From contig CAJYTK010000007.1 of assembly GCA_913777615.1 (NCBI GenBank), positions 1 through 64,000 on the forward strand: a stretch of 64,000 bases of DNA, written 5' to 3'. The translations under genes and the position numbers were made by a program. Below, piece after piece: positions 43,974 to 54,546 of this stretch (position 1 is its first letter; each line of letters starts with the position of its first letter). The DNA comes from an uncultured Agrobacterium sp. GTDB lineage: Bacteria; Pseudomonadota; Alphaproteobacteria; Rhizobiales; Rhizobiaceae. Under the pieces are notes generated by a model. That model saw only the letters and a list, made by a program, of their open reading frames with translations. It was not told where the DNA came from and searched no databases.

Positions 43974-44204
43974 CATTTTGCTTGCGTAGCGCCACTTCGT
44001 CCAACGGACGCCAATCGTAATTTTTCGTTAACCCCCTGTTAGCCATGCCGTTAAAGTTTTAGCTAAATTCTAACCAAGTTTCTTTTTCCGCCATACCTTC
44101 GCGATTATGTTGACCATAACGGCAATCAGACAGGCGCTGTCTACGGTTGCTTTCGGAATGACGCCTCCCGCTCAGGAGGCACGTGGACTTGTATGGAGTT
44201 GATA

Positions 44205-44834
44205 ATGTCCTTTAAATTCAGATCTTATAATGTTGCCGCTGTAGCACTTTTGGCCGCAAGCCCGGTCGTCGCTGCAGACCTCACATCGTCTTATGAGGCA
44301 CCTCCCGCCTATAACGAGCCTGCAAGCTCGTCCTGGACGGGTGCGTACGCAGGCGGTCATATCGGTGCCGCTATGCCAAGCGCGAACCCTTTCCGTGACG
44401 GCAAAGGTTTGGCTCTGGGCGTTCAGGGCGGCTACAACTACGATCTCGGCGGTGCAGTCGTGGGTGGTGAACTTGAGGCGACGCATTTGGGTGATACACG
44501 CGTATCTGTCCCGAACGGAAATCTGCGCGAGCGTTGGCGCGTTGCTGCCAAGGCAAAGGCTGGCGTTAAGATGGACGACACGCTAATTTACGGTACCGCT
44601 GGTCTAACCGTTACAAGCCTTCGCGACGGCGATAATGTGATCGGTCCCGACGGCATGAAGGAAGGCTACCTTCTCGGCGCAGGTATTGAGCACAAGTTCA
44701 ATCAGCAGATATCTGGCAAGGTCGAATATAATTACGTTGCAACGAACGATGTTCGGACCTTCTCGGGCTCGACGACATCGCGTACCGACATCAGCGACAA
44801 CGTTGTTAAGGGCGGTCTTAACTACCACTTCTAA
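44205..44834 (+). CDS. Omp25-like outer-membrane beta-barrel protein
   Basis: Barrel of 209 residues. Signal peptide MSFKFRSYNVAAVALLAASPVVA, mature start ADLTSSYEAPPAYN. An eight-strand barrel pattern follows with alternating aromatic/Gly strands (GGHIGAAM, GYNYDLGGAVVGGELEA, GYLLGAGIEHKFN) and a C-terminal Phe (GGLNYHF) as the outer-membrane insertion signal. ATG 44205 has GGAG 7 bases upstream; an ATG at 44193 is less well placed. In Brucella and Agrobacterium related barrels are crosslinked to peptidoglycan at their N-terminal Ala by L,D-transpeptidases. Confidence 0.9.
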   Translation: MSFKFRSYNVAAVALLAASPVVAADLTSSYEAPPAYNEPASSSWTGAYAGGHIGAAMPSANPFRDGKGLALGVQGGYNYDLGGAVVGGELEATHLGDTRVSVPNGNLRERWRVAAKAKAGVKMDDTLIYGTAGLTVTSLRDGDNVIGPDGMKEGYLLGAGIEHKFNQQISGKVEYNYVATNDVRTFSGSTTSRTDISDNVVKGGLNYHF

Positions 44835-44836
44835 GG

Positions 44837-44865
44837 TTATTGGCGGTATTGAAACCTGCCAATAA
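44837..44865 (+). other. Stem-loop after the barrel gene
   Basis: TTATTGGC with GCCAATAA, extended by GGT/ACC, right after the stop codon. No T-run, so a weak terminator or 3' stabiliser. Confidence 0.4.
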
Positions 44866-44901
44866 GGTGTCTTCAAGCAGGGCGGGCGAAACGCGCCTGC
44901 C

Positions 44902-45216
44902 TTACTTGGAGTGGCACACGGTCCGTACGCCAGATGCGTTGGCGAAAGTGTTGTCTGATGCGTGGTAGGATGGGTAGCGCGTTGCGCACCAGCGGATATG
45001 CTGGACCTCTTCGGCAGAAAGAAGAAGAGCTCCGCTGCCTTTCGTCGCGCCGCCATTGCTGAATGCGGACACGGAAACGTTCGTGCCTTCTTCCGCGGAC
45101 GCTTCGCTCACATAGGCGGGATTGATAACGCTCAGAGCGAGCGATGGACTATTCGCGGCGCATACAAATGCTGCTGCAAAAAAAACTACGGATTTTATGT
45201 TTCCTGATCTTGACAT
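44902..45216 (-). CDS. BA14K-like small secreted protein
   Basis: 104 residues with a signal peptide (NIKSVVFFAAAFVCAANSPSLA). The C-terminal half carries HIRWCATRYPSYHASDNTFA and VRTVCHSK, the paired-cysteine WC...Y...C pattern of the BA14K family (Brucella immunoreactive, lectin-like proteins). GGAA lies just before the ATG at 45216. Role in this organism unknown. Confidence 0.75.
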   Translation of the reverse strand: MSRSGNIKSVVFFAAAFVCAANSPSLALSVINPAYVSEASAEEGTNVSVSAFSNGGATKGSGALLLSAEEVQHIRWCATRYPSYHASDNTFANASGVRTVCHSK

Positions 45217-45766
45217 TTTGGAAGTTCCTTTTCCGTATCTCGAAAAAGCAACGTAGCGAAGCCTGCTTTGGTTCCGCTGTTAACGAAGTCTTAGAATTCA
45301 CGTGGCGGTGATTGTTACTTTCTGCTGCCTTTGCCTTGGTGATTCGAGCGGGGGCCGCCAGTATCAAAACATCAAAAGGCGCATGGGGGCTTAGTCGGTA
45401 GCTTTGCTATCACGTCCATGTGGTCGCGACTCTGGACCATCAACGGAGACGACGCGTCAGGCGCGGAGGATTTTTTTGGGGTTCCCATACGCGCATTCAA
45501 CCCTATTGTCGCTCTTCTCGTCATCGGCTGTATGAATTGTTTGCTGGTGGCAATCGCTCATTCGATACGGTTGTGACATTCTCCAGCCACAAGGATGCGA
45601 CGCTCGTTTGGGCCGTCTCAATTCTCGTCGGTTTGCCTCGTCTATAGCGGCTTGTTTCTTTTTCGCGTAAAGGTGCCGGTCATTGAGACGACATGAGAGG
45701 CAGCACACTTTTTTTAGTGGTGACGAAAGCTAAACTTCTAAAATCAGCCGGTGCCGATTTACATTG
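45217..45766. other. Intergenic region upstream of phrB
   Basis: About 550 bases with no convincing gene. Two open frames (45420-45647 plus and 45457-45708 minus) overlap each other on opposite strands, lack a good ribosome site and match nothing known. Holds the BA14K promoter at its left end and the phrB promoter just right of it. Confidence 0.5.
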
Positions 45767-45792
45767 GGAACGGGACGTGGCGTCCTGACGTT
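45767..45792 (+). promoter_or_regulatory. Candidate EcfG promoter of phrB
   Basis: GGAAC (45767-45771), a 17-base spacer, CGTT (45789-45792): an exact consensus match. Only 8 bases separate it from the phrB ATG, so transcription would start at or next to the start codon. Confidence 0.65.
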
Positions 45793-45800
45793 CTGCGGCG

Positions 45801-47351
<1,551 letters not shown>

Positions 47352-47360
47352 GAGTTCACG

Positions 47361-48056
47361 ATGGTCATGACTTCGCTTCCCGAGGGGTTTCGGGCACTTG
47401 TTATCGGTTCAAGCGGCGGAATAGGTTCCGCTGTGTCCGAGGCATTGCGCCAGTATGGTCGCTGTGCCGAGATCGCTACCCTCTCGCGCTCCGAAGATGG
47501 CCTCGACATTACTGATGAGGCAAGTGTTCGGGATGCCGCTGCGCAATTGGAAGGCGAGTTTCATCTTATATTTTGTGCCACCGGCGCTCTCACCATCGAC
47601 GGCGTCGGGCCTGAAAAGGCGCTTAAGCAACTTCATCCAGACGCGATGATGAAACAGTTTGCGCTGAACGCGCTTGGCCCTGCGCTCATCCTGAAACACT
47701 TCGCTACGAAGATGGTAAAACGCGAACGCGGTCTGATCGCGTTTTTATCCGCACGTGTGGGTTCTATAGGTGACAATCATCTTGGTGGCTGGATATCGTA
47801 CCGTGCATCCAAGGCGGCCCTGAACCAGATCATTCGCACCGCCTCTATTGAATTTGCTCGCACCCACTCACAATCGGTGCTGGCCGCTCTCCACCCAGGA
47901 ACGGTTGCAACCGGTCTCAGCGAAGACTACTCAAGCGGCCGCGAGCGTTTTCGCCCAGAGGAGAGCGCGGCCAAGATGTTGGCGGTTCTTGACGGGCTTC
48001 AGCCGGAGCAGAGCGGCAATTTTTTCGCATATGACGGATCGAGCATCGAGTGGTAG
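47361..48056 (+). CDS. Short-chain dehydrogenase/reductase downstream of phrB
   Basis: 231-residue SDR of the CsgA-like type. Cofactor motif VIGSSGGIGSAVS, a short LDITDEASV segment, catalytic YRASK (WISYRASKAALNQ) and PGTVATGLS. Good ribosome site AGGAG before the ATG at 47361. Nine bases after phrB, so very likely co-transcribed and stress controlled. SDRs often accompany photolyases in light-stress gene sets; its substrate is not known. Confidence 0.92.
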   Translation: MVMTSLPEGFRALVIGSSGGIGSAVSEALRQYGRCAEIATLSRSEDGLDITDEASVRDAAAQLEGEFHLIFCATGALTIDGVGPEKALKQLHPDAMMKQFALNALGPALILKHFATKMVKRERGLIAFLSARVGSIGDNHLGGWISYRASKAALNQIIRTASIEFARTHSQSVLAALHPGTVATGLSEDYSSGRERFRPEESAAKMLAVLDGLQPEQSGNFFAYDGSSIEW

Positions 48057-48301
48057 GGTCTGGGTAGCTAAGGGGTTTCTGCGTTCGCAAATCCTCCCCG
48101 CCTTACCTCGTTTATCCGATGCCGTTCGTCGGAGGTCGTCTTGCGGCGTGGCGAGTGCGCCATGCGTAGGCGGCATCGCTGTCATGACTTGCGTCTTGCA
48201 ATCCGCGCCCCCATCTTCCCACTTTGAATTCCAATCGAACAATGCGTAAAGGCCGATGCGTCCGCAAGGACGGATTGAGCGCGCGCTCGCGGAGGTGGAC
48301 C

Positions 48302-48583
48302 ATGCAGTCGGCACCAAAATCCTTGCCCGAAATGAATTATGGTGAGAGACAGGCCATAATGAGCACTATAACGGAAGCTCTTTCCGATGCGGCAGAGCAT
48401 GCAGAAGAAGAGGGGGAAGTGCGTCTTGTCGAAAATTTTCGCGCAATGGCCGCCATGATCGAAGGCGAAAGCGGCCAGCCGTCACCGGACAATTTTGGGG
48501 CGCTGGAGTTGATCTTGCAACAGGCCATGACGCTTCTGCAGCTCTACATGGAAAAATCCGCCCATAGCGGAACGCTCCATTGA
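48302..48583 (+). CDS. Small hypothetical protein
   Basis: 93 residues, MQSAPKSLPEMNYGERQAIM at the N-terminus, then an all-helical acidic body (DAAEHAEEEGEVRLVENFRAMAA and a C-terminal ALELILQQAMTLLQLYMEK helix). CGGAGGTGG directly precedes the ATG at 48302, a strong ribosome site that decides the start against the longer frame from 48224. Not recognised; no signal or membrane segment. Confidence 0.6.
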   Translation: MQSAPKSLPEMNYGERQAIMSTITEALSDAAEHAEEEGEVRLVENFRAMAAMIEGESGQPSPDNFGALELILQQAMTLLQLYMEKSAHSGTLH

Positions 48584-48749
48584 CGACCGTCGCAGTCCTC
48601 GCTCGCCGGTCAAAGCTCCGTGGCATTGTCGTATGGTTGCCATAGCCTGAAGAAGCGCTTAAGCCAATCTTCCGGATATTAAGCATATGAGCAATATCTG
48701 ATTAAAATTTTCTCTCGCGCGAGTATGCTTTTCATGCCCTGTGACATGT

Positions 48750-49763
48750 ATGGATGCGGCTGTGAAATTATCGGTCATTCTTAAGACGCTCAACGAAGAA
48801 AAGCGCATCGGCGCAGCGATTGAAAGTGTCATCGCCGCCCTGAAAGCCCTGCCTGACGCCGAAAGCGAAATCATTGTTGCGGATAGTGGTTCGCGCGACA
48901 GAACAGTCGAGATCGCGTCTAAATATCCTGTTATTGTTGCACAGATCCAAGCGCCTGCCACAGCCAGTTGCGGTGTCGGTCCGCAACTGGGCTTCCAATA
49001 CAGTAAGGGTGAATTCATCTGTCTGATGGACGGCGATATGCTGCTGGATCCGACCTTCCTGCCAGAGGCGTTCGATTATCTAGATAAAAATCCGCGTGTC
49101 GCCGGTGTCAGTGGCGACATCAACGAGGTCAATCTGGACAATCTGGAGTTCACACGTCGGGTCCAGAGAATTGCTTCGCAGGTCAAGCACGGCGTTCGCG
49201 ATCGTCTCAATGGCGGAGGCATTTATCGCCGGGTGGCCATTGAAGAGGCAGGATATTTCTCCGACCGCAATCTTCACGCTTTCGAGGAGTTCGATCTCGC
49301 GCAACGCCTTCGTCTGCGTGGCTGGACGCTGTATCTTCTGGATCGCCGCTATGTCGATCACTTCGGCCACAGTATCAATTCCTATATTCTGCTGACACGG
49401 CGCTGGTCCACCAAGTATCTGTTAGGCACTGGAGAGCTTCTGCGAGCGGCGTGGCGACAGGGCCGATTGAAGGCTGTGATCCAAGAAAATCCGGAGATGA
49501 AGCTCTGGCTTGGGGTATACGTCTGGTGGGCGCTGCTAATCGTTTTTTTGATCGGCGGCATTTTCCATCCGGCTTGGCTATCAGGCTTTGCCGTTGTGCT
49601 GCTGTTGCCGGTTCTGGTGATGATGCTCAAGAAAAAAAGCGTCTCGCTTGGCCTTTACGCCATCGTTGCGTGGTGCTTTCATGCCGCAGCACTGCCGTTT
49701 GGCCTTTTTGCGCCTAGACGAAATCCCACCGATTGGATCGAAAGCAAGTTGTTGAAGCCCTGA
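48750..49763 (+). CDS. Family 2 glycosyltransferase, polysaccharide locus
   Basis: Membrane-associated glycosyltransferase of 337 residues. GT-A fold: LSVILKTLNEEKRIGAAI, ADSGSRDRTVE, then the metal-binding LMDGDM. NGGGIYRRVAIEEAGYFSD and EEFDLAQRLRLRGW are the acceptor-side motifs. Two C-terminal membrane segments (about 250-300). No ribosome site is evident for ATG 48750; a GTG at 48741 is an alternative. The next gene starts on its stop codon (TGATG). First gene of the polysaccharide region. Confidence 0.92.
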   Translation: MDAAVKLSVILKTLNEEKRIGAAIESVIAALKALPDAESEIIVADSGSRDRTVEIASKYPVIVAQIQAPATASCGVGPQLGFQYSKGEFICLMDGDMLLDPTFLPEAFDYLDKNPRVAGVSGDINEVNLDNLEFTRRVQRIASQVKHGVRDRLNGGGIYRRVAIEEAGYFSDRNLHAFEEFDLAQRLRLRGWTLYLLDRRYVDHFGHSINSYILLTRRWSTKYLLGTGELLRAAWRQGRLKAVIQENPEMKLWLGVYVWWALLIVFLIGGIFHPAWLSGFAVVLLLPVLVMMLKKKSVSLGLYAIVAWCFHAAALPFGLFAPRRNPTDWIESKLLKP

Positions 49764-51928
49764 TGAAAAAAAGCCTTCTTTGGTCACTGGTCGCCTCGCT
49801 TCTTCTGATCCGGCCAGCCTATGCCGAAGAATGGCTCGCTGTGCGAGAAACGTCGCTTGAAGTTCAAGCCGGCAGCCCGCTTGATTTTTCAAGCATTCTT
49901 CCAGAAACAAAGATCGACGAGAACACGCGGATCATCATTAATCCCGCTGGCAAACTTGCAATGGCGAACGACGCCACCAAGCCGCAGCGTTTTCTGTGTG
50001 CCTCACTCGCGCTCAGTCCAGCGTCCGGTGGATTTCCCGATCACGATGCAGCAGACCGCTATGCGCTTCAGCTCAAAAGACATGGCTACAACATAGCTCG
50101 TTTTCATTATGTCGATGCCGCACTGATGGCGGACCGCAGCAAGGATTTCGACTTCGATCCGCAGGTGCTGGACCGCGTCCATTACTTCATGGCAGCGCTG
50201 AAGCGAAACGGCATCTACTGGATCATGGACGGTTTGAGCTCCACCCGTGGGGCCTATGGTGGCTACGATGACCGTTGGGATCTGAAAGGCGACCTGAAAG
50301 TCGATGCGCAGATTGGTGACGAGGGTTTTAATCACTGGCTGACGTTCCAGAAGGCTTTCTTCAGCAAGGTTAATCCCTATACCGGCATCGCCCCTATTCG
50401 CGATCCGGCGCTCGTCGCCATCGTTCCCTTCAACGAAAACGGTCTGGAATTCGATTCCATGGTGCAGGAGGGCGTTCGGGGCAGCGCTTTTCAGAAGCAG
50501 CTTCGACCGCTTTTCAATGACTGGCTGCTGAAAAAATATGGCAGCGACGACGCGTTAAAACAGAAATGGGGCTGGTGGACGAAAGAGGGTAGCCTGGAAG
50601 ACCGTTCCGTTGCGCTGCCAACGAACCGCAACGAACGTAGCGAACGGACGCGCGACCTGCAATCTTTCTTCATCGACGTGGAGCAGAATGCCACACGCCG
50701 CATGACCAAGGCGCTGCGCGATCTTGGCTTTCGCGGCATCGTCTTGCCTTACAATAACTGGCCGACGATCCAGACTGGTATCAGCCGCAGCATCCAGGAT
50801 GCCGTGGCGATGAACACCTATCATGATTGGGTCGGCTCCTACGAGCCGGGCACGAGCATTGAGGGTAAAAGTTCGCTGGAAGATGGGCTGCGCTATCTGA
50901 GAACGGTGGGCGCTGCGCGCTGGCTCGGCCGCCCATTCGTCATCACCGAATATGATCATCTGTTCTGGAACGCTTATCGCTACGAAGCAGGTCTTGCCGC
51001 ACCCGCTTTTGCGGCCTTGCAGGGATGGGACGTTTTGTGCAGGCACGCGCACGGTCCGATCGTTCTCGCTTATGGCGAAGATTTTAAATTTAAAAAGCAG
51101 ATACTGCCCTACACGATTGCACTCGACCCCGTGGCGCGGGCTGGCGAGACGCTATCAGCGCTCGTCTTTCGTCGTGGCGATGCCAAGAGCGCGCCGCTCG
51201 ATATCCCGTTCCTGGTGGATGGGCAGAAGGGCCTGCCTCAGGGCGTCAACGATATGGAGCCCGAGCTTTTGACGCGCCTTGGTCTTCTCGGGGCTATCGG
51301 CCTTCAATCGATTGCTGAGGCGAAGCCGGGTGTTGTGGCTGTCGATCCCGCGCGAGAGGGCGAGACGCCGATGGCGATCGTGGCAGAGTTCAAGCAAGCA
51401 GGACGCCTCGACCCCTCCAGCCCGTCCGATCTCGACAATGGCAACGTTGTAAGCCAGACCGGTGAGCTGCAACTGGACGCTGCCGCAAAGGCGCTGGCTT
51501 TGAGAACGTCGATGACGGAGGCGGTGGCTTTCGACAAAGTAGGAGATGGCGTCGAGCTCGGAACGATCAGTGTTAAAAAGGCGGACGGGAGAGGGCTACT
51601 GTCGCTATCCTCTCTGGACGGTGTGCCCTTGGGACAGAGCAAACGCCAGCTTTTGATCCTGGCATCTGATGCGCGCAATTCCGGCATGCGCTTTCGCGAT
51701 GCCGATCAACACGTCATCGAAAATTTCGGTCATCTGCCTGTGCTGATCAGGCGCATGACGGTTGGTATCCGATTTGAGGGCCCTGGCACCTTCAAGGTTT
51801 CGCCCGTCGGTCTGGATGGACGGGTTCGGCCCCCTGTAGCAACCGCAAAGAGCGGCGAGACGATACAATTGTCGAACGATACGCCAAATGGTCCGACGAC
51901 CTACTTCCTTGTGGAAAGAGCGGAATAA
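49763..51928 (+). CDS. Secreted glycoside hydrolase, clan GH-A type
   Basis: Exported enzyme of 721 residues. Signal peptide MKKSLLWSLVASLLLIRPAYA. The barrel domain (about 75-460) shows the acid/base in VPFNENGLEF (N224-E225) and a nucleophile candidate in PFVITEYDHLFWN (E396), the clan A arrangement. The C-terminal 250 residues form a beta-rich module of unknown role. It is coupled to the glycosyltransferase upstream by overlapping codons, so its target is most likely the polysaccharide made by this locus, as a processing or release enzyme. Confidence 0.8.
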   Translation: MKKSLLWSLVASLLLIRPAYAEEWLAVRETSLEVQAGSPLDFSSILPETKIDENTRIIINPAGKLAMANDATKPQRFLCASLALSPASGGFPDHDAADRYALQLKRHGYNIARFHYVDAALMADRSKDFDFDPQVLDRVHYFMAALKRNGIYWIMDGLSSTRGAYGGYDDRWDLKGDLKVDAQIGDEGFNHWLTFQKAFFSKVNPYTGIAPIRDPALVAIVPFNENGLEFDSMVQEGVRGSAFQKQLRPLFNDWLLKKYGSDDALKQKWGWWTKEGSLEDRSVALPTNRNERSERTRDLQSFFIDVEQNATRRMTKALRDLGFRGIVLPYNNWPTIQTGISRSIQDAVAMNTYHDWVGSYEPGTSIEGKSSLEDGLRYLRTVGAARWLGRPFVITEYDHLFWNAYRYEAGLAAPAFAALQGWDVLCRHAHGPIVLAYGEDFKFKKQILPYTIALDPVARAGETLSALVFRRGDAKSAPLDIPFLVDGQKGLPQGVNDMEPELLTRLGLLGAIGLQSIAEAKPGVVAVDPAREGETPMAIVAEFKQAGRLDPSSPSDLDNGNVVSQTGELQLDAAAKALALRTSMTEAVAFDKVGDGVELGTISVKKADGRGLLSLSSLDGVPLGQSKRQLLILASDARNSGMRFRDADQHVIENFGHLPVLIRRMTVGIRFEGPGTFKVSPVGLDGRVRPPVATAKSGETIQLSNDTPNGPTTYFLVERAE

Positions 51929-52053
51929 AGCGCGCAGCGATCTTTAGAAAAGCCCGTGCGCTCGGAGTTTTTAATCCGCAAAGGCTGAAGCGGATCGCGA
52001 TCGTCCAGATACGCCCTTCATGCCTTTGCGAGAACGATATGCTTCAAGGCGGT

Positions 52054-53142
52054 TTAGTAGAAATCGCGCGTCAGACGTGTCCAACCTTCACCGCCAAGCC
52101 CACCAAAATAAGCTTGGCCACTTACCATAGCATCCTTGAACAACGCAGAGCGGCAGGTCGCGGAGATGCCGGTGAAGTAGCGGTACCAGATGCGGCGGTA
52201 GCGGGAGAGGGAGCGGATCATTTCGGGTCTTGCCTGCGAGCAGGCATAGGTAAAGCCCGATTGCTGCAAGGCCAGCAAGGCGGCATCGACAACGGCATCC
52301 TGAGCGCTGTCTGCGTAAAGAAGATCGAGTATCTGCGCTGAGCCGCCCATTTCGCCCACAAATGAGAAGACGCCGACTATGTTGCCGTTTTTATCCTGGA
52401 CCTGTGCCAGCATCAGCCTGCCCCGTCCGTCCTCTCCAGCGGAGGCACTGACTGCCCAAGACACGTAGGTTTCGTCATACACGGGGGCGACAACATAGCG
52501 TGCCAGATAGCGGTTGGCGTAGTCGGCAAAGACAGCGGGAGTTGCCTCCACCACACTGTGTCCGTCTGGGGTCTTCACATCTTTCGCAAGGCTGTTATCA
52601 GGAAGCTGGCCACGGCTGATGAAGCGCGGAAAGCGGTCGAACAATTTCATTCTGAGAAAGCTGATCAGCGCCGGTACGGGTTTGAACATTTTGTACCAGC
52701 GCAGCGCTTGCACCTGCAGCTCTATCCCTCCGATTGCCTTGAAGTGGGCCACGGCGATGGGGGCGCCGCTGTCTGTGAAGAGGATATTGTCCGCCTTTGG
52801 GCGCGCGCTCAAAAACACGGCCGCTGCTGCCCGTGGGTTCGCATCGGGGGCAGTCGTGAAGCCGCAGGCGAGCCTTGAGATAACGATTTCCTCACCGACA
52901 CGATAGGTGAGCGGTATAATGTTCAAAACTGTCTTCAATGTTCCTGTCTCATCGGCGGAGACGAGGCTGCCGTTCTCGGGCGTGTAATTGGGGTGTGAGA
53001 ACAGGATGTGAGACAGATGGGCTTCAAGCGCTTTCGTTTTTGGCTGAGAATTGGGTCGAAACACCGAGCTGAAAAGCGCGCTCATTTGGGGAATATCAGC
53101 AAGTTCTGCGGGCCGAAGCTTCGAAGTGGCTTTTGTCGTCAT
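52054..53142 (-). CDS. GNAT-type acyltransferase
   Basis: 362 residues. The N-terminal part has RPAELADIPQMSALFSSVFR, the opening of a GNAT domain, with LACGFTTAPDANPRAAAAV as a likely acetyl-CoA loop. The second half looks like another GNAT-type fold. It overlaps the flippase gene upstream by 4 bases, so the two are co-made, and both are transcribed away from the Wzz gene. A role in acylating polysaccharide sugars or lipid intermediates is likely; the acceptor is unknown. Confidence 0.75.
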   Translation of the reverse strand: MTTKATSKLRPAELADIPQMSALFSSVFRPNSQPKTKALEAHLSHILFSHPNYTPENGSLVSADETGTLKTVLNIIPLTYRVGEEIVISRLACGFTTAPDANPRAAAAVFLSARPKADNILFTDSGAPIAVAHFKAIGGIELQVQALRWYKMFKPVPALISFLRMKLFDRFPRFISRGQLPDNSLAKDVKTPDGHSVVEATPAVFADYANRYLARYVVAPVYDETYVSWAVSASAGEDGRGRLMLAQVQDKNGNIVGVFSFVGEMGGSAQILDLLYADSAQDAVVDAALLALQQSGFTYACSQARPEMIRSLSRYRRIWYRYFTGISATCRSALFKDAMVSGQAYFGGLGGEGWTRLTRDFY

Positions 53143-54428
53143 GTTTGAACCTCTTTGCTTGCTGCGATAGAACGGGCGACGAAGGCTCTAACCACGAGCC
53201 ATGAAGCGATCACGATGCTAAATTCGATAATATATGCCGAGATGAAAATTCCGTAGGGTGGCCAAATCCATGCTGCCACGCCGATAACGAGTGCGCCGAC
53301 GCCGTTTGCGAGGTTCAAGACCCAGGCGCGGGCTCCGTGTTCGCCGGCCGCTCCGAGAAGGTCGACTGCAACCGACCAGATTGCGATGAACAGGATCAGA
53401 GGCGCCAAAATCCGAAGAAACGTCGGCAGGGATACATATTCCGCTCCGAAGATCAGCGGCATGAAAGAGGCGGAGAAGAATATAAACAGCGCTGCGGCCA
53501 GTCCGAGAGCGATCGCTATTGCCAGGATACGCATCGTCAGCTTGAAGGCATGATGGATACCATTGACGCTGGCCACGGCAAGGTGAGGGTAAATGAGCCG
53601 GTTGAGCGCATCGACCGCCATATAGCTGCTATCGGTGATACGCCTGGCGACGCCGTAACTGCCTACCATTTCGGGACCGGCCACGAAGCCGAGAACCAGA
53701 AGGTCGACATTCTGGCGAAAGGCGCGGAAAATAAACGGAGTGGCGAAGAGAACCCCGAGGCGGATTTCGGGACGGTCCAGCCTGTAGTCCGGGCGCGCGA
53801 TGCGGAAGGCGATCGAACCATAAAGCACGAGCGTCAGCGCATATGAAATCATCTGCCATGTTGCCCAGCTCTCGACCGTATCGACTTTGAACGCGAGGCA
53901 GGCGAGCGCTGCTGTCAATGTGCGGATAAGCGCAAAGCCCATGATGGAAGCGTTGGCCGCGCCGTTTCTGCGGTGGGCCAGGAAGATCGTTTCGCCCAGC
54001 ATGATCAGGCGCACCAGGACGATGTTCGTCAAAAGCAGCTGAAAGGTTATCCAGATATTCGCACCCGACGTTTCTCCAAAACGCATGAAGTGCGGCAGCA
54101 CGAGCACTCCGAGCGAGACCAATACGGCTCCACTGACGGCGCTGAGGATGATGCTGTGGCCGAAGATACGCGGGAAGCAGGATGGATCTTGCGGCACACG
54201 ACGGACAAGAGATTCCGATGCACCCATTCCGCACAGATGAACGGCGATGCTGGTAATGGCAATAAATGACACATAACGACCGAACTCTTCGGCACCGAAC
54301 GTGCGGGCCAGTATCGCGAACGTGATGAGCTGCGCGGCGTTAGCAATCAGAAGACTTGCCGAGGATGCGCTATAGGACAAGAGCATTCCAAGCAATCTGG
54401 ATGTATTTCCGGGTGCGTTTCTTGCCAT
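53139..54428 (-). CDS. Polysaccharide flippase (Wzx-like)
   Basis: Inner-membrane protein of 429 residues, about twelve hydrophobic segments, polysaccharide-transporter/MOP superfamily. Typical pieces are LLIANAAQLITFAILARTFGAEEFGRYV near the start and FVAGPEMVGSYGVARRITDSSYM in the middle. It would move lipid-linked repeat units across the membrane to the Wzy encoded at 56013. Divergent from the Wzz gene, sharing a 118-base promoter region. Confidence 0.9.
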   Translation of the reverse strand: MARNAPGNTSRLLGMLLSYSASSASLLIANAAQLITFAILARTFGAEEFGRYVSFIAITSIAVHLCGMGASESLVRRVPQDPSCFPRIFGHSIILSAVSGAVLVSLGVLVLPHFMRFGETSGANIWITFQLLLTNIVLVRLIMLGETIFLAHRRNGAANASIMGFALIRTLTAALACLAFKVDTVESWATWQMISYALTLVLYGSIAFRIARPDYRLDRPEIRLGVLFATPFIFRAFRQNVDLLVLGFVAGPEMVGSYGVARRITDSSYMAVDALNRLIYPHLAVASVNGIHHAFKLTMRILAIAIALGLAAALFIFFSASFMPLIFGAEYVSLPTFLRILAPLILFIAIWSVAVDLLGAAGEHGARAWVLNLANGVGALVIGVAAWIWPPYGIFISAYIIEFSIVIASWLVVRAFVARSIAASKEVQT

Positions 54429-54546
54429 GTTTCATTCCGTGCCGAGAAAGAGGAAGGGCGTAAACCATTTCTCAGCGGTCTGTGTGGTTTATGGGAGCTA
54501 TAAGCTGAAAATGTTTCGTTTCGATTGACACAGAGGCCAGTCGCGC

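Noticed and set aside
45217..45245. GGAAC just before the BA14K gene as a promoter
   Set aside because: It lies about 10 bases from the start codon, so it acts at most as a ribosome site.
45420..45708. Two overlapping open frames before phrB
   Set aside because: They lie on opposite strands over the same DNA with no ribosome sites, no recognisable motifs and no neighbours that need them.
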